Source: DASQHM01 sp035632095
GTDB lineage: Bacteria > Pseudomonadota > Alphaproteobacteria > Ferrovibrionales > Ferrovibrionaceae
Reading direction: 5' to 3'
Length of the DNA stretch: 33,648 nt
Assembly (NCBI GenBank): GCA_035632095.1
Contig: DASQHM010000176.1
Span: 1 to 33,648 of the forward strand
Below, one piece after another: positions 22,240-31,294 of the stretch (its first letter is position 1; the number at the start of each line of letters is the position of its first letter). The notes under the pieces are model-generated. The model was not told where the DNA came from. It did not search any database and was given only the letters and a program-made list of their open reading frames with translations. Both the position numbers and the translations under genes were made by a program.

Positions 22240-25083
22240 ATGGACCAGATCAGGAACCGGCGAGAAATCGTCGACCGCAAGGCGTTGAACGACCAGCTTG
22301 ACGCCATCGCGGGCGAGCTCGCGCCGGACTCGCGCGAATTGCGGACCCAGGCGCTGGCCGTGCTCAAGGCCGCGTTCGCCGCCGGCCGGGCGGAGGTGCG
22401 CCAGCGCTTCGAGGCCGGCACATCGGGCGCCCTGACCGTGCAATCGAACTGCTTCCTGGTCGATCAGCTGATCCGCGTGATCTTCGATCTGGCCACGCTG
22501 AAGGTCTTCCGCCTGACCAATCCGACCGCCGGCGAGCGCTTGTCGGTGGTGGCGGTCGGCGGCTATGGCCGCGGCGAGCTGGCGCCGCAGTCGGACGTCG
22601 ACCTGCTGTTCCTGTTCCCCTACAAGCAGACGCCCTGGGGCGAGCAGGTGGTCGAGTTCATGCTCTACATGCTCTGGGACCTGGGGCTGAAGGTCGGCCA
22701 CTCGACCCGCTCTGTCGATGATTGCATCCGCCTGGCCAAGGGCGATCTCACGATCCGCACGGCCATCCTGGAATCCCGCTACGTGTGGGGCGACCAGCTC
22801 CTCGAACGCGAGCTGCACGCGCGTTTCATCAAGGAGGTCGTCGCCGGCACCGGCCCCGACTTCATCCGCGAGAAACTGGCCGAGCGCGATCAGCGCCACC
22901 AACGCATGGGCGATTCCCGTTACGTGGTGGAGCCGAACATCAAGGACGGCAAGGGCGGCTTGCGCGACCTGCATACGCTGTTTTGGATCGCCAAGTATGT
23001 CTATCAAGTGGACAACCTGGCGAAACTTGTCGAGCGCGACGTGCTGACGGCGGCCGAGTACCGCCGCTTCGTGAACGCCCAGACATTCCTTTGGACCGTG
23101 CGCTGCCACTTGCACTATCTGACCGGACGGCCGGAAGAGCGGCTCACCTTCGACGTTCAGAGCGAGATGGCGAGGCGCATGGGCTACACCCGAAATCCGG
23201 GCGCGCTCGGCGTCGAGCGCTTCATGAAGCACTACTTCCTGGTGGCAAAGGACGTGGGCGACCTGACCCGCATCTTTTGCGCGGCCTTCGAGGAACAGCA
23301 CAAACGCAAGAAGCGCTTCAGCCTGTTTCGTCTCGGCGCGCGCCGCCGCTCCGTGGAAGGCTTCGTCCTCGAAGGCCAGCGCCTCGGCGTCGCCGACGAA
23401 AAGGTCTTCCTGCGCGAGCCGGTGAAGATGCTGCGGCTGTTTCACTTGGCGCAGGAACGCGACCTCGACATCCATCCGCGCGCTCTGCAATTCGTGCGGC
23501 GAAACCTGAAGCTCATCGACGCGAGCCTGCGCGCCGATCCGGAAGCCAATCGCCTGTTCATGGAGATGCTGACGGCGCGCAAGGATCCGGAGACGACCTT
23601 GCGCCGGCTGAACGAAGCCGGCGTGTTCGGCCGCTTCGTGCCGGACTTCGGCCGTGTCGTCGCGCAGATGCAGCACGACATGTACCACGTCTATACGGTG
23701 GACGAGCATACGATCCGCGCCATCGGCCTGCTGGCCCGCATAGACGCCGGTCTGCTGGCGGAGGATCATCCGCTGTCGCACGAGATCATTCAGAAGATCG
23801 TGTCGCGAAACGTGCTCTATGTGTCGGTGCTGTTGCACGACATCGCCAAAGGCCGCGGCGGCGATCATTCGGTGTTGGGCGAAAAGGTCGCGGAGAAGCT
23901 ATGTCCGCGCCTCGGCATGAGCGCGGCGGAGACCGAGACCGTAGCCTGGCTGGTGCGCTGGCATCTGGCCATGAGCGCGACGGCGTTCAAGCGCGACCTG
24001 CAGGATCCCAAGACCGTGGAGGATTTCGTCAGCCTGGTGCAGAGCCCGGAGCGCCTGCGCCTGCTGCTGATCCTGACCGTCGCCGACATCCGGGCCGTCG
24101 GCCCGAGCGTGTGGAACGGCTGGAAGGGCCAGCTCTTGCGCGAACTCTATTACCGCGCCGACGAAGTGATGTCCGGCGGCAACGCGGCCGACGGCCGCGA
24201 CCAGCGGGTCAAGGCGGCGCAGGCGCTGCTGCGCTCGCGCCTGCCCGATTGGCCCGACGAGGAATTCGCGGCCCATGCGCGCCGGCACTATCCGTCCTAT
24301 TGGCTGTCGTGGGACATCGATACCCAGACCCGCCACGCCCGCATGATGCGCCAGGCCGACCGCGCCGGCCTGCCGCTGACCGTCGAAACACGGTCGGATC
24401 GCTTCCAATCGGTGACGGAGCTGACGCTGTACACGGCGGATCACGCCGGACTCTTCGCCCGCATCGCCGGCGCCATGGCGGTTTCGGGCGCCAACATCGT
24501 GGATGCGAAAATCTTCACCACCACGGACGGCATGGCGCTCGATACCTTCTTCCTGCAGGACACGGACGGCAATGCGTTCGACCGGCCCGATAAGCTGGCC
24601 CGGCTTTCGGCCGCGATCGAACAGACGCTCTCCGGCGAAATGAAGCCGCATCGGATATTGGCCGAGCGCAAACCGACCCTGACCCGGCGCACCGATGTCT
24701 TTACCGTGCAGACGGCGGTCCTGATCGACAACAACGCGTCGAACTCGCATACGGTGATCGAAGTGAACGCGCGCGACCGGCCGGGCTTGCTTTACGCCGT
24801 GACCTACGCGCTGTTCAGCTTGTCGCTCACAATATCGACCGCCCGCATCGCGACTTACGGCGAGCGGGCCGTGGACGTGTTCTACGTGAAGGACCTGTTC
24901 GGCCAGAAAGTCGTGCAGAAGCCGAAATTGGCCCAGATCGAGCAAAGGTTGCGCGAGGCCTTGCGTGCTCCCGGCGATCCGGTCGAAGCCGCAAATCAAG
25001 GTGCGAGCGAAGGTGAAGCAAGGGCGACAGCTCAGACGCAGCGGCGCAAGCGCGGGCGGGCGCGGGCCGCGGCGGCCGAATAG
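22240..25083 (+). CDS. glnD: [Protein-PII] uridylyltransferase / uridylyl-removing enzyme
   Basis: A 947-residue bifunctional nitrogen sensor that attaches UMP to, and removes it from, PII proteins according to the glutamine level. Domains in order: nucleotidyltransferase (GGYGRGELAPQSDVDLLFLF, ~107-126), linker helical region, HD phosphohydrolase (LLHDIAKGRGGDHS, H533-D534) and two ACT domains (ELTLYTADHAGLFARIAGAMA and VIEVNARDRPGLLYAVTYAL) that bind glutamine. Length and order match GlnD fully. The C-terminus ends in a basic tail (RRKRGRARAAAAE). The ribosome-binding site before ATG 22240 is weak. The 139-base divergent gap upstream holds a small inverted repeat GCGTTT-7-AAACGC (22184-22202). 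Confidence 0.97.
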   Translation: MDQIRNRREIVDRKALNDQLDAIAGELAPDSRELRTQALAVLKAAFAAGRAEVRQRFEAGTSGALTVQSNCFLVDQLIRVIFDLATLKVFRLTNPTAGERLSVVAVGGYGRGELAPQSDVDLLFLFPYKQTPWGEQVVEFMLYMLWDLGLKVGHSTRSVDDCIRLAKGDLTIRTAILESRYVWGDQLLERELHARFIKEVVAGTGPDFIREKLAERDQRHQRMGDSRYVVEPNIKDGKGGLRDLHTLFWIAKYVYQVDNLAKLVERDVLTAAEYRRFVNAQTFLWTVRCHLHYLTGRPEERLTFDVQSEMARRMGYTRNPGALGVERFMKHYFLVAKDVGDLTRIFCAAFEEQHKRKKRFSLFRLGARRRSVEGFVLEGQRLGVADEKVFLREPVKMLRLFHLAQERDLDIHPRALQFVRRNLKLIDASLRADPEANRLFMEMLTARKDPETTLRRLNEAGVFGRFVPDFGRVVAQMQHDMYHVYTVDEHTIRAIGLLARIDAGLLAEDHPLSHEIIQKIVSRNVLYVSVLLHDIAKGRGGDHSVLGEKVAEKLCPRLGMSAAETETVAWLVRWHLAMSATAFKRDLQDPKTVEDFVSLVQSPERLRLLLILTVADIRAVGPSVWNGWKGQLLRELYYRADEVMSGGNAADGRDQRVKAAQALLRSRLPDWPDEEFAAHARRHYPSYWLSWDIDTQTRHARMMRQADRAGLPLTVETRSDRFQSVTELTLYTADHAGLFARIAGAMAVSGANIVDAKIFTTTDGMALDTFFLQDTDGNAFDRPDKLARLSAAIEQTLSGEMKPHRILAERKPTLTRRTDVFTVQTAVLIDNNASNSHTVIEVNARDRPGLLYAVTYALFSLSLTISTARIATYGERAVDVFYVKDLFGQKVVQKPKLAQIEQRLREALRAPGDPVEAANQGASEGEARATAQTQRRKRGRARAAAAE

Positions 25084-25113
25084 GCGGCACGGGGAACACG
25101 GGACGGGGTTGCG

Positions 25114-28100
25114 GTGGACGACACGGTGCAGGACGCAGCGCAGGACGCGGCGCAAGACGCGGTGCAGGACGCAATGAGGGATGCGGCGCTGGTGCAGCCG
25201 GCGGCGGATGAAAAAGAACCGCTGGAATTGACCCAGGCAAATGCCGATGCGGCGGCGCAGAGCGATCATGCGCGCCGCTCGCTCAAGTGGACCTTCACAG
25301 CCGGCCTCATGCTCGTCGGGATGTGCATGGGGCTGACGGTCTGGGGCGCATGGTACGCCGACAGGCATGAGCGGATGGAGCAGAGTGCGGCGCTCGAACG
25401 CCGCACCGGGGCGGCCGCCAGCGTGCTGCGCGAGCGGCTCGAACAATTCGAGGCGGTCGCCTCAGGCGCGCGGGCCTTGTTCGTGGCGCGTCCCGACGTA
25501 TCGGTCGAGCAATGGAATGCCTTCGAGTCGGCGCTCGATCTGGGCCACCGCGATCCGGGTTTGGCCGGACTGAACTATCTGGCCTACGTGCCGGGCAGCC
25601 GTTTAACTCAGGCGATCGCCGCCATGCGCTCCGCCGGGCTCGGCGACATCGCCGTTCGCCCGCAAGGCAAGCGCGACACCTATTGCTTCGAGGTGTTCGC
25701 GAACCTGCCCGAACCGACTCCCGCGGCCGCGGGCGGGCCGCAGGCGAACCTGTCGCCCGGCCTCGACCATTGCAGCGATCCGGTGGCCCGCGCCACGCTC
25801 GAACTGGCCAGGGACAGCGCCAAACCCCTGCTCACGCCGCCGATCGGCCTCGGCGTCGGCGATGCGGATGGGCCGGACGCCCGGCGGTCGGCGGTCTGGC
25901 TCTATTCGCCGGTTTATGGGCCGGCGTCCCTCGACAAATCCGCGGCGAACCGGGCGCTGTGGGGCTGGGTCGCGGCGCGGCTCGATCCCGTGGCGCTGAT
26001 CAACGGCATCGTTCCGGCCGACGACCGCTCCGGCATGCAATTGTTCGATGCGGCGGCACCGCCGAACGCCCCGATGCTGTACGACCAGGCGCCGGCCGCG
26101 CGCCGGGACGGCATTTTCGGCTTGCATGAGGATATCGCGGCGCGGCGCGAGATCGAGTTCGGCGGGCGCACCTGGGCCTTGGTATCACGCGATATCTATG
26201 CGCCGACCGGCAAGGCATTCCTGGTGGCGACGCTCGGTCTTGCGGCGACTTTGCTGCTGATCGCCATGCTGTTGTCCATGCGGCGGATTCGCGTCCGCGC
26301 CATCGCGCTGGTCGACGAAAAGGCGGCGGCGCTGGTGGCGAGCGAGGCGCGCTATCGCACCATCATCGACGATCAGACCGACATGATCTGCCGCTTCTTG
26401 CCGGATGGCAGCATCACGTTCACCAACAGCGCCTATGACCGCAGTTTCGGCCGCGCGGGCGATGACATGGTGGGGCGCAACATCCTGGCGCGCTTGGCGG
26501 AGGGCGAAGCCGATTGGGTCCGCGACCGCCTCGCCAAGCTCACGCCGGAAAATCCGACCGGTACGATCGACGTCAATATCGCGCCGGCCGACGGCGAACC
26601 GCGCTGGCAACATTGGACCGGCAGGGCGTTCTTCGATTCGGAAGGGCGCGCCACCGAGTATCAGCTGGTGGGGCGCGACGCGACCGAGCAGGTGCTGGCG
26701 CAGCATCGCCTGGCGAAAGCCGAAAACACGCTCCGCGAAGCCATCGAGAAGGTCGCCGAGGGCCTCTGGCTTTACGATGCCAACGACAAGCTGGTGCTGT
26801 GCAATCAGCGCTACCGCGATCTCTATTGGAGCAGCGCCGATCTCATCACGCCCGGCGCCCGCTACGAAGACTTGCTGCGCGCCTCGGTCGCGCGCGGGCA
26901 ATTCCCCGACGCCATCGGCCGCGAGGAAGACTGGATCGCCGAGCGGCTGGACCAGCGGCGCGACCCGAGAGAGACGGTGGAGCAGCACCTGGCCGACGGC
27001 ACATGGCTGCAAATCTCCGAGCGGCGCACCGCCGACGGCGGCCTGGTCGGCATCGCGACCGACGTGACGCGGCTGAAGCATCACGAGCGGCAATTGCAGG
27101 TTTCCATCGACGACCTGGGCCGCTCCAAGGGGCTTCTGGCGGAGCAGGCCGACGCGCTCGCGGCGCTCGCCGACGAAATGGCGCTGGAGCGCGAGCGCGC
27201 CGACCGGGCAAGCAGAGCCAAGTCGGATTTCCTCGGCGCCATGAGCCGCAAGATCCGCACCCCCATGAGCGGCGTGCTCGGCACCATCGACCTGCTGCTG
27301 AACGGCGATCTCAGGCCCGAGCAGCGGCGCTATTTGCAGCCGGCCAAGGAGTCGAGCGAGAGCCTGCTCGCCGTCTTGAACGACGTTCTCGACTATTCGA
27401 AGCTGGAGGCGGGGCGGCTCGAATTCGAATCCGCGGAATTCAGCCTGCCGCAGGTCGTGGACGACGTCATGTCGCTGCAGGGCGGCCAGGCGCGCGCCAA
27501 GGGCTTGCGGCTCGAGGCGAGCGTGGCGGCGGATGTCCCGCCGGCCCTGGTCGGCGATGCGGCGCGGGTTCGCCAGATCCTGCTGAACCTGGTGGGCCAT
27601 GCCCTTGGCGTCGCTGAAACCGGCAGCATCGCCGTCGACGCGCGCCATAAGATGATCGACGCCGAGACCGCCGAAGTTCATGTCGACATTCGCCACGCGG
27701 GGCCCGGCCTCGCCGAAAGCTCCGCCGCCGCGCTGTTCGAGCCGTTCACGCCGGGCAGCGGGTCCGGATTGGGCCTCGCCATCTGCAAGCAGCTTGTCGA
27801 GCACATGGGCGGCGCGATCGGCGTCGAGAACGAGACCGGCCCCGACGGCGAGGGGCGCGTGGGCAGCCGCTTCTGGTTCACGCTCCGGGCCAAGCGGGCC
27901 GAATCGAGCGGCGTCATACCGACGCCCGCCGAGTTGCCGCCGCACAGCTTCGGCCGGCCGCTGCACGTGCTGGTCGCCGAAGACAATCAGCTCAACCAAC
28001 GCGTCCTGCGCGCGATGCTGGAGCAGCACGGTCATCACGTGGACTCCGCGGTCAACGGCTTGGAAGCCTTGGAGGCCGCGAGCCGCGCACCCTACGATGT

Positions 28101-28554
28101 AATCTTGATGGACGTGCATATGCCCGCCATGGACGGACTTTCGGCGGCGCGGGCGATCCGCCAATTGCCCGATGCCGCGGGACGAACGCCCATCGTGGCG
28201 CTGACCACGGAGGGCCTGGCCGAGACGGCCACGGATTATTCGGAAGCCGGCATCAACGCGCAAATCGCCAAGCCGATCCATGCGGACGCGCTGTTGGAGG
28301 TGATGACCCGTTTGATCGGCGTGCCGGCGCCGCCGCTGGCGGAGGTAGCTGCCGTGGCTGCCGCCCCGGCGGCCCCACCGCCGGCCGCCGAAACCGGGTC
28401 GGTGCATACCATGCCGGTGCGCCCGCGCCGCAGGCGCGCCGGACCCGCGCCCGCGTCCGAGCCCGATGCGGCGGCTGCGCCGAGCGCCGCCGCCGATCCC
28501 GGGCTGGCGCGCGTGCTCGCCAAGGTCCGGCGCCTGACCGGCGAGGGCGATTGA
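25114..28554 (+). CDS. CHASE-PAS hybrid sensor with degenerate kinase core and intact receiver
   Basis: A 1146-residue membrane protein. A QDA-repeat N-terminus precedes TM1 (~59-82), a CHASE-like periplasmic domain (~90-365), TM2 (~368-390), PAS (~405-530) and a second PAS-like domain (~545-660). The H-box reads MSRKIRTPMSG: the phosphoacceptor His is R712, then K713 for Glu. In the ATPase domain the N-box ILLNLVGHAL has H829 for Asn, and G1 reads IRHAGPG with H861 for Asp; G2 GLGLAIC is normal. The receiver is complete: EDN, D1000 in LMDVHMPAMDG, LTTE and AKPI. A 75-residue Ala/Pro tail has an RPRRRRAGP cluster. Classical autophosphorylation looks impossible. GTG 25114, 30 bases after glnD. 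Confidence 0.9.
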   Translation: MDDTVQDAAQDAAQDAVQDAMRDAALVQPAADEKEPLELTQANADAAAQSDHARRSLKWTFTAGLMLVGMCMGLTVWGAWYADRHERMEQSAALERRTGAAASVLRERLEQFEAVASGARALFVARPDVSVEQWNAFESALDLGHRDPGLAGLNYLAYVPGSRLTQAIAAMRSAGLGDIAVRPQGKRDTYCFEVFANLPEPTPAAAGGPQANLSPGLDHCSDPVARATLELARDSAKPLLTPPIGLGVGDADGPDARRSAVWLYSPVYGPASLDKSAANRALWGWVAARLDPVALINGIVPADDRSGMQLFDAAAPPNAPMLYDQAPAARRDGIFGLHEDIAARREIEFGGRTWALVSRDIYAPTGKAFLVATLGLAATLLLIAMLLSMRRIRVRAIALVDEKAAALVASEARYRTIIDDQTDMICRFLPDGSITFTNSAYDRSFGRAGDDMVGRNILARLAEGEADWVRDRLAKLTPENPTGTIDVNIAPADGEPRWQHWTGRAFFDSEGRATEYQLVGRDATEQVLAQHRLAKAENTLREAIEKVAEGLWLYDANDKLVLCNQRYRDLYWSSADLITPGARYEDLLRASVARGQFPDAIGREEDWIAERLDQRRDPRETVEQHLADGTWLQISERRTADGGLVGIATDVTRLKHHERQLQVSIDDLGRSKGLLAEQADALAALADEMALERERADRASRAKSDFLGAMSRKIRTPMSGVLGTIDLLLNGDLRPEQRRYLQPAKESSESLLAVLNDVLDYSKLEAGRLEFESAEFSLPQVVDDVMSLQGGQARAKGLRLEASVAADVPPALVGDAARVRQILLNLVGHALGVAETGSIAVDARHKMIDAETAEVHVDIRHAGPGLAESSAAALFEPFTPGSGSGLGLAICKQLVEHMGGAIGVENETGPDGEGRVGSRFWFTLRAKRAESSGVIPTPAELPPHSFGRPLHVLVAEDNQLNQRVLRAMLEQHGHHVDSAVNGLEALEAASRAPYDVILMDVHMPAMDGLSAARAIRQLPDAAGRTPIVALTTEGLAETATDYSEAGINAQIAKPIHADALLEVMTRLIGVPAPPLAEVAAVAAAPAAPPPAAETGSVHTMPVRPRRRRAGPAPASEPDAAAAPSAAADPGLARVLAKVRRLTGEGD
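25126..25185 (+). repeat. 12-base tandem repeat at the sensor gene 5' end
   Basis: Five consecutive 12-base units of the form GTGCAGGACGCA start at 25126, 25138, 25150, 25162 and 25174. Units 1 and 4 are identical, 2 and 3 differ from them by a few bases, and unit 5 is more diverged. They encode (V/A)QDA repeats at the cytoplasmic N-terminus. An in-frame array of this kind can gain or lose units without a frameshift. Confidence 0.8.
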
Positions 28555-28606
28555 ACTAACAGCTGCGGCTTTCTTCCGCCATGAATTTCCGCTATTGAGC
28601 GGGCGC

Positions 28607-30178
28607 ATGGCGCTCTTTCGCTCCGTTGCCACGGTCGGCGGCTACACGCTGGCAAGCCGCTTGCTCGGCTTCGTGCGCGACGTGCTGTCGGCGGCGATCA
28701 TGGGCGCCGGCACCGTGGCGGACGCGTTCTTCGTGGCGCAGCTACTGCCGAACCTGTTCCGCCGTCTGTTCGCCGAAGGCGCGTTCAACGCCGCCTTCGT
28801 TCCGCTGTTCGCGCGCCATCTGGAGCGCGAGGGCAAAGTCTCGGCCGCGGCCTTCGCCGAACAGGTGCTCTCCGTTCTGCTCGCGGTCCTGTTGGTCTTC
28901 GTCTGCGCCGTGCAGATCGTCATGCCGGTTGCGATCCTGATGCTGGCGCCGGGCTTCGCGCACGAGCCCGGCAAGCAGGAATTGGTGGTGGCGCTGACCC
29001 GTCTCACCTTTCCCTACCTCCTGTTCATCAGCCTGGTGTCGCTGCTCGGCGGCGTGCTGAATTCGCTGCATCGCTTCGCCGCCGCCGCCGCCACGCCCAT
29101 CCTGTTCAACGCCTGCATCATCGCGGCGCTGATCTTCGCCGCGCCGCATCTGCCGACACCGGGCCATGCCATGGCCTGGGGCCTGACGCTTTCCGGCATC
29201 CTGCAATTCCTGTGGCTGATCGAGGCTTGCCGGCGCGAGGGCATTCGCTTCCGCCTGCCGAGACCTCGGCTGACGCCGGAGGTGAAGGCGTTGATGGCGC
29301 TGATGCTGCCGGCGGCGCTCGGCGCCGGCGTCACGCAGATCAATCTGGTGGTCAATCAGGTGATCGCGTCGTTCCTGCCTTCGGGCTCGATCTCGTATCT
29401 CTATTACGCGGACCGGCTGATGGAATTGCCGATCGGCGTGATCGGCATCGCGCTCGGCACGGCGCTGCTGCCGCTGCTCTCGCGCCAGCTTGCGGCCCGG
29501 CAGGAGACCCAGGCCATGAACAGCATGAACCGCGCCTTGGAGCTCGGCTTGCTGCTGACCCTGCCGGCGGCGACGGCGCTAATCGCCATTCCGTTCACGC
29601 TGGTCTCCGTGCTGTTCCAGCGCGGCGCGTTCGGCGCCATGGAGACGCAGGCGACGGCCTGGGCGCTTGTCGCCTATGCCTCGGGCCTGCCGGCGTTCGT
29701 GCTGATCCGCGTGCTGACGCCCGGCTTTTACGCGCGCCACGACACGCGCACGCCGGTGCGCTTCGCCGTGGTGACCGTGATCGTCAATCTCGCGCTCAAC
29801 GTGACGCTGATGTTCTGGTTGCGCCACGTCGGTCTGGCGTTGTCGCTGTCCCTGTCCACATGGCTGCAGGCGGCCCTGCTCGCGATCACCTTGCACCGGC
29901 GCGGACACTGGCGCGCCGACGCGCGCCTGATCAGCCGCGCTCCGCGGAGCCTGGTCGCCGCGGTGGCGATGGCCGGCGGCGTGCTGCTGGCGCAAGGCTG
30001 GCTCGCGCCGTTTCTGTTACGCCCCGACACGCTCCGCTATGCGGCATTGGGCGCCTTGGTCGGCGCCGGGGGCGCGCTGTACGCAGTGCTGGCGCAAGTG
30101 ACCGGCGCCGCGACGGTCGGCGAAGTCCTGCGACAAATGCGCCGTGCGCCGGGAGAGAGTCCCAGGCAAGCCGGTTGA
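28607..30178 (+). CDS. murJ: Lipid II flippase MurJ
   Basis: A 523-residue integral membrane protein of the MOP/MviN family that moves lipid II across the inner membrane for peptidoglycan synthesis. The N-terminus (LFRSVATVGGYTLASRLLGFVRDVLSAAIMGAGTVADAFFVA and FRRLFAEGAFNAAFVPLF) is diagnostic. About 14 hydrophobic helices follow, with ADRLMELPIGVIGIALGTALLPLLS and FYARHDTRTPVRFA as further landmarks. ATG 28607 gives the family-typical start; TTG 28595 would add four residues. It lies 52 bases after the sensor gene, upstream of trpS. Confidence 0.97.
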   Translation: MALFRSVATVGGYTLASRLLGFVRDVLSAAIMGAGTVADAFFVAQLLPNLFRRLFAEGAFNAAFVPLFARHLEREGKVSAAAFAEQVLSVLLAVLLVFVCAVQIVMPVAILMLAPGFAHEPGKQELVVALTRLTFPYLLFISLVSLLGGVLNSLHRFAAAAATPILFNACIIAALIFAAPHLPTPGHAMAWGLTLSGILQFLWLIEACRREGIRFRLPRPRLTPEVKALMALMLPAALGAGVTQINLVVNQVIASFLPSGSISYLYYADRLMELPIGVIGIALGTALLPLLSRQLAARQETQAMNSMNRALELGLLLTLPAATALIAIPFTLVSVLFQRGAFGAMETQATAWALVAYASGLPAFVLIRVLTPGFYARHDTRTPVRFAVVTVIVNLALNVTLMFWLRHVGLALSLSLSTWLQAALLAITLHRRGHWRADARLISRAPRSLVAAVAMAGGVLLAQGWLAPFLLRPDTLRYAALGALVGAGGALYAVLAQVTGAATVGEVLRQMRRAPGESPRQAG

Positions 30179-30283
30179 CCCGCCCCGCGTCCCGGGCGAT
30201 AACTCCGCCGCCCGCGTTCCGCCTCGCATCCAAAGCGACGGAAATGGCAATCGTGCCCCGGGCCGTGTCCAAAGCGGAGGAAC

Positions 30284-31291
30284 TTGGCGTTGCGCCAGCG
30301 GATCTTTTCCGGCGTCCAGCCGACCGGCAATCTCCATCTCGGTAACTATCTCGGCGCAATCAGGAATTGGGTGCGCCTGCAGAACGACTATGAGTGCATC
30401 TACTGCATGGTCGACATGCACGCGATCACCCAATGGCAGGATCCGAAGGAATTGACCGAAAGCACGCGGCAGGCGACCGCTGGGCTGCTTGCGGCGGGCA
30501 TCGATCCCAGGACCTGCATCGTGTTCAATCAGAGCCAGGTCGGCGCCCACGCCGAGCTGGCGTGGATCTTCAATTGCGTGGCGCGTCTCGGCTGGCTCAA
30601 TCGCATGACCCAGTTCAAGGAGAAGGCGGGCAAGCACCGGGAAAACGCGTCCGTCGGTCTATACGCCTACCCGTGCCTGATGGCGGCGGACATTCTGTTG
30701 TACAAGGCGACGCACGTGCCGGTCGGCGACGACCAGAAGCAGCACCTGGAATTGACCCGCGACATCGCGCAGAAGTTCAACAACGACTTCGGCGTTTCGT
30801 TCTTCCCCATGGTCGAACCCATGATCATGGGCGAAGCGACGCGGGTCATGAGCCTGCGAGACGGTTCCAAGAAGATGTCGAAGTCGGATGCCTCCGACTA
30901 CTCGCGCATCAATCTCACGGACGGTCCCGACGCCATTGCGGACAAGGTGCGCAAGGCGCGGACCGACCCCCATCCGTTGCCCGAGACGGTGAAGGAACTG
31001 GAGGAGCGCCCCGAGGCGGACAACCTCGTCGGCATCTATGCCGCCCTGACCGACACGAGCCGCGAGACCGCCTTGCAGCGCTTCGCCGGCAAGATGTTCT
31101 CCGACTTCAAGAAGGAATTGATCGAGGTCGCGGTGGGCGAATTGGGCCGCATCGGCACGGAGATGCAGCGTCTGCTGCGTCAGCCGTCCGAGATCGACGC
31201 GGTGCTGCGCGACGGCGCGATGCGGGCGCGCCGGCTGGCCGAGCCGATCATCGACGAGGTGCGCGGCATCGTCGGTTTCTTAAGGGTTTGA
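30284..31291 (+). CDS. trpS: Tryptophanyl-tRNA synthetase
   Basis: About 335 residues, class I aminoacyl-tRNA synthetase charging tRNA-Trp. The HIGH-like motif is in FSGVQPTGNLHLGNYLGA, KMSKS is intact in GSKKMSKSDASD, and VPVGDDQKQHLEL and FNQSQVGAHAELAW are TrpS-specific. Starts are TTG 30284 (3 bases after GGAGG) or TTG 30290 (9 bases after it); no ATG fits before the first motif. The second spacing is nearer to normal. Follows murJ by 105 bases and precedes the DUF2333 gene by 3 bases. Confidence 0.97.
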   Translation: MALRQRIFSGVQPTGNLHLGNYLGAIRNWVRLQNDYECIYCMVDMHAITQWQDPKELTESTRQATAGLLAAGIDPRTCIVFNQSQVGAHAELAWIFNCVARLGWLNRMTQFKEKAGKHRENASVGLYAYPCLMAADILLYKATHVPVGDDQKQHLELTRDIAQKFNNDFGVSFFPMVEPMIMGEATRVMSLRDGSKKMSKSDASDYSRINLTDGPDAIADKVRKARTDPHPLPETVKELEERPEADNLVGIYAALTDTSRETALQRFAGKMFSDFKKELIEVAVGELGRIGTEMQRLLRQPSEIDAVLRDGAMRARRLAEPIIDEVRGIVGFLRV

Positions 31292-31294
31292 GCC

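Noticed and set aside
27241..27264. His-to-Arg change in the sensor H-box as a sequencing error.
   Set aside because: The next residue and two ATP-binding residues are also changed while the frame is intact, so one base error does not explain it.
26185..28632. An 815-codon open frame antisense to the hybrid sensor gene.
   Set aside because: No domain, amino-acid composition of a shadow frame; the plus-strand frame has clear domains throughout.
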